Shown here piece after piece: positions 55,560-64,000 of a DNA stretch of 64,000 nt. How positions within the stretch are numbered: the stretch's first letter is position 1; the number at the start of each line of letters is the position of its first letter. Under the pieces are notes generated by a model, which searched no databases, was not told where the DNA came from, and saw only the letters and a list, made by a program, of their open reading frames with translations. This stretch comes from Phymatolithon calcareum (lineage: Eukaryota > Rhodophyta > Florideophyceae > Hapalidiales): contig OZ345367.1 of NCBI GenBank assembly GCA_977006965.1, positions 744,001 to 808,000 on the forward strand, read 5' to 3'. Both the position numbers and the translations under genes were made by a program.

Positions 55560-56151
55560 GGAAGAGCAGACTTGGAAAACATCAGAAACTTCAAGCGTCT
55601 GGGAGTACTGTAACCCGCCGACAGAGACCCGATGGTCCTCCTTAAACACTTCGTTTCCATAGCCTGGTCTCGCTCGCAAGAACTCAAACGGATTCTTATG
55701 GACAAGATCCTATCCCAGGATCTTCGATTACGTATCCTGCGCTCCTCTGTCCTATCAACTCTCCTCTACGGTTGTGAGTCATCATGACTCAGCTAACTGA
55801 AAATGTTCGCAAAAACTCAGATCCACAGGCGCCAAGATGTTGTCCAGAATATCGGGAAGACAATTTGCCGACGAGTCTAGGGACTCCACTATCGATGTGG
55901 TATTGTGCGCCAGAGACATACGGATGGAGTTGGCTCGGACACATTCTTAGGATGGACGAAAGTCGCTTGGCTCGTCAAGTGCTACTTCACTGCGTCCAAC
56001 CAACCCCAGAGTCAATCTTTGGCGACGTTCCGGACCTCGACGCGGAACCAGCAGTCAAACTCGCAACAAACAGATTAGAATGGAAGACGCTTAGGCCCTC
56101 AAAGTGTTGCTAGCACCCTAAGGGGAATAAGCAAACTGAATGAATGAATGA
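55560..56151 (+). mobile_element. 5'-truncated LINE, copy C
   Basis: The longest of four copies of one LINE family. It encodes, with frameshifts, AWSRSQELKRILMDKILSQD, then STLLYGCES, then GHILRMDESRLARQVLLHC and PESIFGDVPDLD, the C-terminal end of a non-LTR reverse transcriptase. It ends with CTAAGGGGAATAAGC and (TGAA)n. The GCES motif is cut by a CAT-C-ATG palindrome at 55775-55791. Confidence 0.78.
55775..55791. repeat. Perfect palindrome with CAT-C-ATG centre inside LINE copy C
   Basis: Eight-base arms (TGAGTCAT / ATGACTCA) around a single C, exactly where the conserved LINE sequence for YGCES should continue into the next codons. Confidence 0.75.
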
Positions 56152-56666
56152 GTCGTTCTTTGTCGCTCCCCTTTCCACCACACATAGAGAGGCGGCAGCA
56201 ATGGTGATCAACAGTGAAACTTCACAAGCTAAGCCACGGCTACGAATCGCTCTGCTCTTACGCAGCAACTGACGACCGGAGCTCTTTGCAAGGGGAAATG
56301 AAAAAGGTCCTCAACGTGGACGTCAGGAACGATGACATAACGCATATGAATCTGTCGGCGTGCCCAGCAACAACGACGCATGGCCTGGTCGTGACAGAAC
56401 ATACTATCCTATCCGACGAATAGTGGCTTCATCGCGGCACTGATGGCGGACACAAGGGAGAATGTCCGGGTAAAAAACTCTACGACGTCTCGTGACCGAT
56501 CGGAGTACGGGAGTCCCGTGCTGCTTCCATACGTTGGCGGCTGCAGCATGACAAACCATCTGCTTACTCATCCACCGTTCTTGCCACTATTTACGCCAAG
56601 TTGTATTGTGTAAACTCCACCAGGTTCTCTGAGAAGGTGTCAAACGCGCAGTGCGTCCGGCTGCTA
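56152..56666. other. No recognisable gene
   Basis: Spacer between two LINE tails of opposite orientation; I see no gene or repeat. Confidence 0.4.
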
Positions 56667-56985
56667 ATTCATTCATTCCTTCATTTTGCCTTTTCCCCAA
56701 ATAGGACTAGCAAGGATTCGAGGGTCTAAGTTTCTTCAATTCTATCCTATCGTTAGCGAGTTTGACTGCGGTTTTTACGTCTCGTCCAGGTACATCACGA
56801 AAGAGTGATTCTGGTGATGGTCTGACGCATTGTAACAGCACCTGGCGGACCAGGCGCCGCTCGTCCATTCTAAGAATGTGTCCAAGCCAGTTCCACTGTA
56901 GGTATCTGGCCGGCATCACCACGTCAATGGTGGGTGCGCAACTTGGAGTTTGGTGGAGAAACTTATCGCTTCCCGAGTGTCTTCT
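56667..56985 (-). mobile_element. 5'-truncated LINE, copy D
   Basis: Minus-strand copy encoding NWLGHILRMDERRLVRQVLL, then AAVKLANDRIELKKLRPS, and ending with a GGGGAAAAGGCAAAATGAA tail followed by TGAA units. The frame is open for about 70 codons. The left (5') end of the copy is uncertain. Confidence 0.72.
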
Positions 56986-58027
56986 CTTCCTCCTGCTCGC
57001 CCCTTTTGGGACGGGTCCCTTCGCAGCAACCGAAGGGGCCGCGCGCAGGTGTGTACATTTCAGGACAGGAAAAACTTGGCTGCTAATGTATATCGTCATC
57101 GCCACCAATGGTTCCATGCGATGCTTCGAGGCATCCTTCCCGGTGGATGCTCCTAATAGATCCTCAAATAATGACTTTAAGATCCTATCCCGATGGCAAA
57201 AATTTGAGCATTACTAGGCAATCCATTGTAAGACGGACTACACGGAACTGGTGAAGTTCAAAGGTGGGTGCACATCGCGTTTTCTTCTGGCTCTTCAAAG
57301 TGCAGAAGAGCTCTAAGAGGAATCTGTTTTGGGTGTTTCCTTAACATCAATCAATCAAGCAACATAAAAGCGAATGGGAGTTCCAACTGTAACTCATGTT
57401 TCCAAGCTCTCGAGTCCGCGGGTGGTAGACAAGATTCATGTTATTGAATTCAGTTTGAACACAACGTTTGCTCTCTATCGCAACGCCAATCAGGACCTGA
57501 TGCTCCACACCTAATTATCAGGTGCAGAGCCACCTTCGAAGGAGGTAGCCTGATAGTTTAAGCCATGGCAAAATTCCATTGCCAGTTTATTGCTGGGCTT
57601 TTCGAGAGAAAATGCACTGATAAAATTGAGACAGATTACCGATTACAAAGACATTTCGAGTCGCTTCAATGTTTCCGAATGATGGAAAACATCAATAAAG
57701 AAAGGCCAATTCGACTACCAGGGAAGAGCACGACTACTGACGGGGTGTACCTTCCGCTATGCTCGACGGCACACCGTGAGACTATGGCCTGAGAGTTTGT
57801 ATAGGACTTGGATCTTGACAAGAGATGGGGCACGAAAGCGACAACGTGAGACTGGGATTATATATGCTTGAGTGCACATCGAGGTTTCGACGAATCTCCT
57901 TTATCGGTTGAAGAGGTCCAAGACTAAGAGACAGGAGAGGAAAAACGAAGCAACGTATCGTCCGCTATCCGTCACAAACTAGCACATCATCGATGCCTTG
58001 CTGCGGAGGCGAAACATACTTACAGAG
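56986..58027. other. No supportable gene
   Basis: I see only an inverted repeat near 57511-57559 (AATTATCAGG / CCTGATAGTT with an inner CCTTCGAAGG). No recognisable coding. Confidence 0.4.
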
Positions 58028-58191
58028 CTAGCAACCTAAATGGGTTTGGCACCATAGGCTGAAGCACAGTCGTTTATTGGTGACACTGACACCAGAGTAT
58101 ATGCAACACGGAAATTTCCTTCAGCATATGGGGACCTTGGTAAAAACTGTGCGAATGGACTCAGACGCAACTTCTGTACGTTCCGTACTGG

Positions 58192-60619
58192 GTGCCAAAC
58201 AGGGATAGTACAAATATTATTTTTATTTATTCCGGCACATGATGCAATAGCAATTGCAATACCAATAATGCAAGGTTGAAGGCAATAGGAATTGCAATAT
58301 GTGACCATTCTTCCAATATCAATTGCAATAACGGAATATAATTCAAGTCCTCCTGCGCCATGTCTTCACTCACGCGTTGGATCACTCTTGCGCTCCGGGC
58401 AGTGTTCATCGCCACGGAGACCGACTGCTCGTCCCAGTAACCTTTGTTCTCTTTAAGAAACAGCCGTGCTTCTAGTAATAACGGTGTCATCCTCTTGCGA
58501 TTGTCTGTCAAAACATTCTTGGCCACCGACCAAAGCCTCTCGACCTCGGCAGTTGATCCAAGAATAAAGTCGCAATTTATATAAGTCTGATGGACTTCGG
58601 CACGCTTGCGCTTTTTTACGGCAATTCTTTCCGCCATCGACAGCTGGCCTCCAGCCGATCCGCCGATGGACCTTGTTATACCGTCATCGTGTTCCAGTTT
58701 GAGCTTCTTGCATGCATCCTTCTCTTCATTTGTCATAGTATCGGACTCACCCCGCTGTATCTTAACAACTCCCGACTCGAATGCTGGGTCACACACAATT
58801 GATGCACGTGATGCAATGTAGTGTTTTCCAAGCTGACATCGGTATAATGGTGAGTTGACATCGTACTTGCACTGCTCCACTGCTGAAATTAACTCATCAA
58901 GAGCTAAGCGACAGTCCGACAACGAAGCACCGCGCTTCTGTAGTTCCAGAGTTACCTGGTTGATTTGCTTAAACTGACTTGCGTACAGCATAGATCTGTT
59001 GCGGAACTGCTCGCTCTCGTCCATAGTTATCGTTGCTCCTTCCGCCTTTGCCGTGTCGATTAACTGCTCGCGTATGAGGTTGAATCGCTTGGGCATATGA
59101 TACTTTCCGGACCAACGCGTCTCATTATGCATAACTGGAGCCAATTCAGTAAGGTTGCGTAATATTGCTCGGTTCTTCAGTTTTTTGCAGTCCTTCATCG
59201 TTGCATGCACTGAGTCTATCGCTGCTTGGAGTCTATCATCACTGACAACCATCTTGTTCACCTCTAGGTTGAGCTTATGACTAGCACAGCTAATATGAGC
59301 GATTTCCATAAGCCTGGCGATTGACTTGTTGACATTGCAGTTGTCGGCAACCTGACAAACTGCCCACGTATGCACGTTGACCCCGAAGAAGTCGAACACG
59401 TCTTCTAGTTGACGCACGTGAGCGTGTGCGTTGAATGTAGTGGTTTCAAGATGCGACATGCCTCTTTGAACATCATCATCTTCTACGTTCGCAATAGGAC
59501 TCACAGACAGAAGCACAATAGCGAGCTCTTCATTCTCGCGCGCGGTGCCTCTTTCCAGCATCTTCAAATGTCTCATGAACAAGCCGTATACACCCAAGTA
59601 ATGTGTCCCATTGGCGGTCCAGCCATCGTGCATAATGGCTCCTTTGGTACCAGCAATATCGTCTCTGATTCGCAGTTCGACGAGCTCAACGAGCTTGAAT
59701 AGTGTCTCTTTGAATATCCGAGTTGAGAACTTCTCACGGAAGCACGAAAACTTGCGATATTCCTCGCTTTGAACATGTGAAACCGGCAATGACATGTAGA
59801 CCAAAAGTCTAATGTACCCGTACATGGCCTTCTCCTTGTCAGTTGCGAGAAATGTCATTGGTGAATGAGTGGCGATAAACGAGCTTGCTTGGCGGCGGCG
59901 TAGACTGGCCAGCGCATCTCTGTAGACCTGAAAAAGGTGATATTCGCTTCCTCCAGATATACAACTCTTCAGGTGGCTGTATGGGTTAGTATACCCCCTT
60001 CCTTTTTCAAAAGCGATTTCACCATTATCTCGGCAGTCAGCACCTTTCGGGCAGAGAAGGATGTTAAAAGGCACATTATAGCGTCTTATTCCAGTTCTAC
60101 GAGACAGCACATCGCGTTCTTCTTCACGTAGCTTCTGCGTTAGCACCTCAACAACTTCTTTTGGGCCTGGTTTGCGTCCGTTGCTTGACATTCTGGACGT
60201 AGTGTTTCGGAAGAGCAATTCGCAGGAGTGTGAAATCCAAGAGATCGCGTGAGCAAGACTGCATTCAAGAGCAATTTCCGAGTCAATGCCGGTCGACGTG
60301 TCTGTAATTATGAGAGCAGAATTCCTGACAGTAATCGGATGCCGCAGATTCGGGTGGCAATACGTAAACTGTGTGGGGAGCTTCTGTAACCCTTTTCCGT
60401 AAATTTCCCTTACAGATCCTGTACCGCAGCGCTGTACGACGATCTTGCCGCGCCGAGGAGGGCAAGGGTGTACCTTGATTCTCGATCATATGACATCACT
60501 TTTTGCAATAACTATTGCAATAAGCACCTCTCAGGGCAATTAAGACTTTATTGCAATATATTGCAATATATTGCAATAAAAAGAATAAAAATAATATTGG
60601 TACCAAGCGTGGTGCCAAA
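58192..60619 (-). mobile_element. Complete hAT DNA transposon with 8-bp target-site duplication
   Basis: The element is 58200-60611 (2,412 bp). GTGCCAAA stands on both sides (58192-58199 and 60612-60619), the 8-bp duplication typical of hAT. The ends form a 28-bp imperfect terminal inverted repeat, starting CAGGGATAGTAC at the left and CACGCTTGGTAC at the right (complement), 23 of 28 positions alike with the inner 15 identical. Clusters of ATTGCAATA lie just inside both ends, as expected for subterminal transposase-binding repeats. One intact transposase gene fills the interior. Confidence 0.92.
58227..60191 (-). CDS. hAT transposase
   Basis: 654 residues from the ATG at 60191 (the frame extends nine codons upstream, but only from a TTG). 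The N-terminus has a BED-like zinc motif (C-x5-C ... HLKSC). The RNase H-fold catalytic core shows MHDGWTANGTHYLG (first Asp), CQVADNCNVNKS (second Asp region) and the hAT CASHKLNLEV motif. The C-terminal hATC dimerisation region has STAEVERLWSVAKN with the expected Glu and Trp, followed by NRKRMTPLLLEARLFLKEN. No stop or frameshift interrupts it, so the element may be autonomous. The stop codon lies within the left terminal repeat. Confidence 0.92.
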   Translation of the reverse strand: MSSNGRKPGPKEVVEVLTQKLREEERDVLSRRTGIRRYNVPFNILLCPKGADCRDNGEIAFEKGRGYTNPYSHLKSCISGGSEYHLFQVYRDALASLRRRQASSFIATHSPMTFLATDKEKAMYGYIRLLVYMSLPVSHVQSEEYRKFSCFREKFSTRIFKETLFKLVELVELRIRDDIAGTKGAIMHDGWTANGTHYLGVYGLFMRHLKMLERGTARENEELAIVLLSVSPIANVEDDDVQRGMSHLETTTFNAHAHVRQLEDVFDFFGVNVHTWAVCQVADNCNVNKSIARLMEIAHISCASHKLNLEVNKMVVSDDRLQAAIDSVHATMKDCKKLKNRAILRNLTELAPVMHNETRWSGKYHMPKRFNLIREQLIDTAKAEGATITMDESEQFRNRSMLYASQFKQINQVTLELQKRGASLSDCRLALDELISAVEQCKYDVNSPLYRCQLGKHYIASRASIVCDPAFESGVVKIQRGESDTMTNEEKDACKKLKLEHDDGITRSIGGSAGGQLSMAERIAVKKRKRAEVHQTYINCDFILGSTAEVERLWSVAKNVLTDNRKRMTPLLLEARLFLKENKGYWDEQSVSVAMNTARSARVIQRVSEDMAQEDLNYIPLLQLILEEWSHIAIPIAFNLALLVLQLLLHHVPE

Positions 60620-60912
60620 TTGGTATGAAGCGCACAGTTAACCAAGAAGTTCACAACCGCTGCTTCCGTCGCACACAAATAGTTCTCATTATCATCAAAG
60701 ACGTCGACCATCCGCTGCAGTTTCTTCTCAAAGAAGTCACACGCGTCATAGTATAGGTCCATTTCCTTCACACGCGTGTTGCACATATCCACAAGAGCCT
60801 TGAGGGCAGGTTCCTTGAAACAAGCGAGATCGGCAGGCGTAGCCGGTGCGCCCGCGATCATCGCCCTAGCAAGCACGAATGCCGCCCCGACAGAGGCGAA
60901 CGGTGCCATCAC

Positions 60913-62044
60913 GATACGAGAAGTCGTCTAGGAAGAGATGAAAATGTGCTCGGATTACAGGTTGAGGTTGGACGTTGTTGAGAACAGAACCGGCGGAGCA
61001 GGGGATTGACCTTACGTGAAGGAGGCGAAGACTCGGAGCCCAAAAGCGCGGGAGTGTCGAGTAAAAAGCCAATGTGAGTCGACGAGAGTTGATTTATTCT
61101 AGCGGTACACGCTGTGGTAGCTCACGCACTAGTGTGGGTTCATCGATTGTGATAGAGAGTGGCGGAGATCTTAATTGTTTCCGAAGAGCAGAACTAAATT
61201 GCCAGTGAAACGTCTTTTCAGCCAATACAAAAGATTGTCCGCTATCTTTGACGAAGGGTCAGACACAAGTGATCGGGTGGACGCGGCACACGATGCACAC
61301 GAAACGGCAGAAAAGCAGTGACTATGGAGGAGGAGTGAGAACTGGAGAGTACTCGTTGTGCCTGTTTAGTTTTCCTCGATTCACTGCCCTCTAGACTGGT
61401 GGTACTGAAATACATTGTGTTTGTGTTGTACTGAAGATTCTCCTTCTGTATCCATTGTAGATCTGTTGTAATTCGGGACTGTTTCATAAGTCATTGCCAC
61501 CTGCCCAAGAGGTCGACAACGGGGCAAATGTCAAGAGTGTACACACTGCACCGATTCTTTCATATGAATTACCAGGGGAAAGTTATACAGGGGGAGGAAA
61601 GCCAGTTTTGGAAGTTTCAAAGATTATACTGAGAACGTTGGTTGCGTTGTGCACGTTAAATTATGAGGGATTTCGAGTATCAGAAATATATCTTAAAAGC
61701 TGATGTTGATGCACTGCGAGACGTGCCCGTCGCACGTGATCTGCCAATAAGAACGGCGCTTGAGCCAGGTGCACTACGAAATGGACGTGCGTGTGCGTTA
61801 CCGGTTGCTTGCGTGGGGCCGGGATCGATGTGTGCGAAGGTGAAAGGTGCGATAACTTGGCTCAAATTCATCGCTTGTGCACACCGCACAACACACTGCC
61901 CAGCAACGTTAATTCTGATAATTTTCAGCCAGAGGCGAATGGTGCAACGTGAGCCGTCACAACATTGAGAGTCCCAATGTTCACAACTTCCTGACGCCTT
62001 TCTCACATATTTTTATGATTCATTTTCGTATTGCCGTTCACGCT
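60913..62044. other. No supportable gene; contains an inverted repeat
   Basis: Upstream flank of the interrupted secreted-protein gene and further sequence without recognisable coding. Its right part is bracketed by the inverted repeat at 61567-62132. Confidence 0.4.
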
Positions 62045-62132
62045 TCATACAGACCGTACGTGAAGCGCTTGAGAAAAACGGTACGACAACCGACTTGCTT
62101 TCCTCCCCCTGTATAACTTTCGCCTGGAATTA
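61567..62132. repeat. Inverted repeat pair, 39-bp arms 490 bp apart
   Basis: 61567-61605 (containing AAAGTTATACAGGGGGAGGA) is repeated in inverse orientation at 62094-62132 with about five mismatches. It could be the terminal repeats of a small non-autonomous element, but no target-site duplication is visible. The right arm lies in the end of the hypothetical gene at 62045. Confidence 0.65.
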
Positions 62133-62311
62133 CTCTGTGTTTTCTTTCTGCTCCTTTCTTTGCGCTTGTGCAAGACCTCGTTTGATGCTTCCAACATTTT
62201 CATGTAGTCATCTATTTGTTTGAAAACCATTCCATGGCTTAAAATTCCATCATTAATTTTCATACGAATAACACGACGATCATATTCAAGTCCATTTACA
62301 AAGAACCGCAT
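62045..62311 (-). CDS. Hypothetical basic protein
   Basis: An 88-residue frame from the ATG at 62311, with a helical, charged N-terminal half (KQIDDYMKMLEASNEVLHKR) and a very basic C-terminal half. It lies directly downstream of the Ulp1-like gene on the same strand. The end of the frame crosses one arm of the 39-bp inverted repeat. It may be part of the same mobile unit or chance. Confidence 0.25.
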   Translation of the reverse strand: MRFFVNGLEYDRRVIRMKINDGILSHGMVFKQIDDYMKMLEASNEVLHKRKERSRKKTQSNSRRKLYRGRKASRLSYRFSQALHVRSV

Positions 62312-62419
62312 TTTGCGTTCCAGAATGAAGTAGCTCACACCGACATCGCTGAATTGATTCTTCCACAATCTCTCATTTCTTCGCTCATCAGCGATGTTCG
62401 AAGCAACGGTGCTAACGTG

Positions 62420-63241
62420 TCAGTGCAAGTCCTCAACACGTTTAAATAGAGCAGTCACGGCTGCATGCCTTATGTTTTCATATATTTTCTCTGAGTATTC
62501 TTGGTATCTATATTCTGGAAGAAATCCCATTGACTCAGCGAATTGACATATGGTAGACGCAACGTAGAAACAATAACTGTAATCTTCTTCCTGAGGCTCA
62601 TATTTTAGCTCTTTTAGCATGAAGTTTTTCTCCTTTCCATACACTTTGTAATTTATAGGGTGGATCATCATCATAAATTTCTCAAGAACGTCCAGGATTT
62701 TTCCAAAGGGTCTACAATTTGTACTGTCTACCCACCAAATCTTACCTTGTGCAGCATCCCCAATCACAATACCCCAATGAGTATTTCGTCGATTGGTGAC
62801 TGGAATTATCAGAAAAACTTCTTCTTGGACTGTAATTAGCTTTCTGATTCTCTCAAAGTGTGCCTCAATATCTTTGTCATATATTTCACTTTTCACGGTG
62901 GTTGACATCATTCGAAAGGATTCTTGTGAAGGCATAACAATTGTATTACATTTGAAGTCCAATTATGAAAGCGCGCCAGGAAGGAGATTATGATCCATTA
63001 TAGCACCTTCTTCTAATTGGTCAACCATCCAGTCGTTATCGTCGGCTTGGATAATCCGATTAACATATGCTACATACTTCGTAACACCTAAAGTCATTTC
63101 GACCCCGAAGTCTTGTAAGCGACCTAGATTGGAAGAGGTCTCATAGACCATAACGAAACCGAAAGGTCGACTTCGGGAATTGAACTCGAAATCTTTGGTA
63201 TTCGTTGAGAAAGATCCCAAATACAGTACAAGATGAGCCAA
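62420..63241 (-). pseudogene. Ulp1/C48-family cysteine protease, split by an in-frame stop
   Basis: The downstream 172 residues (from ATG 62935) carry a Ulp1-type core: NTHWGIVIGD (catalytic His), WWVDSTN (Asp) and PQEEDYSYCFYVAS (Gln and Cys), in the order and spacing of SUMO proteases. Upstream, in the same frame, 92 codons end DNDWMVDQLEEGAIMDHN...GALS and a TAA at 62963-62965. The DW-DQLEEGAI portion resembles the segment that precedes the core in such proteases, so the stop probably splits one gene, unless a small intron removes it. Ulp1-like proteases are often carried by DNA transposons (for example Mutator-like elements); no transposase is visible before the window ends. AT-rich compared with the host genes. 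Confidence 0.55.
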
Positions 63242-64000
63242 AGGAACATGGAAAAATCACCAAGTTGATATCAAAAAATAGTATATACGTATTCGACTCA
63301 GAGATTGCAATTAGCTTGCGAATCATGCTTTTGCGTTAGGATAAATCCTTTGAAATTTACTATTTTTCGCTTCTTTCTCACGCTAATAAAACCATTAAAT
63401 TTAGTAGAAATTTGTTGTGAGACACTTTCTCATAAATTTAAATTTGGTTAAAAATTGCTGCGAGACAGTTTCGCATAAGCTTCAGCCCTTCTACGTGTCC
63501 ACATTTCTCTTTCATCGTTTTCGCTGAGTCTGCCGTTTTGTTACTATTCATAAAATCACGTTGCATATCGTTCTAAAAATTCCCAACGAGCATCGATGAT
63601 TTGAAGCACCTCTTTTTATGTGATGTGATTGATTTTTGTGGCTACGACCTGCGATAGCGAATTAGAGCTCTTTGCAACTACTTGTATCTGAAATCCACGA
63701 TATGCGCGACGTACAATCTGAATAAAATATAGTTTCGAGCCCGGGATATAGAAGGGCGCGCCAAGAATTGTCCTGTCCAGTTTATCACTGCGTTCAGAGC
63801 CCGTATAAAAGACCCCGATCGATGTACAGAAAATTGAATCAACGCGATAAACTCGTCTTGGCTTGTTTCGCTGTAGTAGTGGTTACCAATTTTTTGGACC
63901 TAAGTCGTGATATTGCACCCCACTGGAGCGCCTTTTCTTAAGATTAAGTTGGGCTGCTCATTTTCAGCTCCCGAATTCGGCGAAATTGAGCGATGGAAAC
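63242..64000. other. AT-rich end of window, no gene seen
   Basis: Upstream flank of the Ulp1-like gene. A partial direct repeat (AAATTTAGTAGAAATTTGTTG / AAATTTGGTTAAAAATTGCTG, each followed by TGAGACA/CGAGACA) lies near 63397-63466. No coding recognised. Confidence 0.4.

Larger units (their letters stand above)
58028..60912 (-). pseudogene. Secreted cysteine-rich protein (copy 2), interrupted by a hAT transposon
   Basis: The 5' part (60912-60612) encodes a signal peptide (MMAPFASVGAAFVLARAMIA) and a domain with the five N-terminal cysteines of the paralogue at 1241. At the target-site duplication the frame runs into the transposon. On the far side, from 58199 leftward, the same frame resumes with VFTKVPIC, one in-frame TGA (58121-58123), then FPCC-SGVS-RLCF-WCQT-GC and a TAG at 58028, matching the C-terminal cysteine block of copy 1. 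Removing the element and one duplication leaves 465 nt, a multiple of three. The linker is much shorter than in copy 1. The TGA sits where copy 1 has Ser and is most simply a later inactivating change. Confidence 0.75.

Overview
The window is eukaryotic nuclear DNA. The genes are mostly intronless; the two spliced genes have introns of only 76-82 bp. Several proteins carry organelle-type N-terminal extensions, and the nearest relatives I recognise are plant or algal (glyoxylate reductase GLYR, a ferredoxin-fused metallo-beta-lactamase, an F-box/SNF2/RING protein). A photosynthetic eukaryote is likely. A red alga with intron-poor genes and transposon-filled gaps fits best, but that placement is inference.

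Layout. From 1 to about 18 kb there is little host coding: one small secreted cysteine-rich protein (1.2-1.9 kb), a 9-kb gene-poor stretch with many perfect palindromes, a 367-bp foldback element (11.07-11.44 kb), a decayed non-LTR retrotransposon (12.7-15.3 kb) and a decayed gag-like gene (16.0-16.8 kb). From 18 to 44 kb lies the host gene cluster: a small secreted protein, methionine synthase reductase, the rRNA methyltransferase NOP2, a glycine-rich secreted protein, GLYR (3 exons), an F-box/SNF2/RING helicase, a Gly/Tyr/Gln-rich protein, SHMT, a ferredoxin/metallo-beta-lactamase fusion (2 exons) and a large type II membrane beta-propeller protein. From 44 kb to the end mobile DNA dominates: a cluster of long hairpins, an intact 5,372-bp chromovirus-type Ty3/gypsy element with identical LTRs, a tRNA-like locus, four 5'-truncated LINE tails (two near 36 kb, two near 56 kb), an intact 2,412-bp hAT transposon, and a Ulp1-like protease gene.

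How the genes connect. MTRR keeps cobalamin-dependent methionine synthase active and SHMT supplies its one-carbon units; GLYR and SHMT both touch photorespiratory C2 metabolism. The hAT element sits inside a host gene whose two halves match the secreted cysteine-rich protein at 1.2 kb, so the window holds two members of one apparently undescribed secreted family, one intact and one interrupted.

Most unusual signal. Eleven perfect inverted repeats with a one-base centre all have the core CAT-G-ATG or CAT-C-ATG. Their arms are 6-20 bp, all but one lie in non-host-coding DNA, and one lies inside a LINE copy. By chance far fewer than one would be expected in 64 kb. All statements are from reading the sequence; no searches or folding programs were run.
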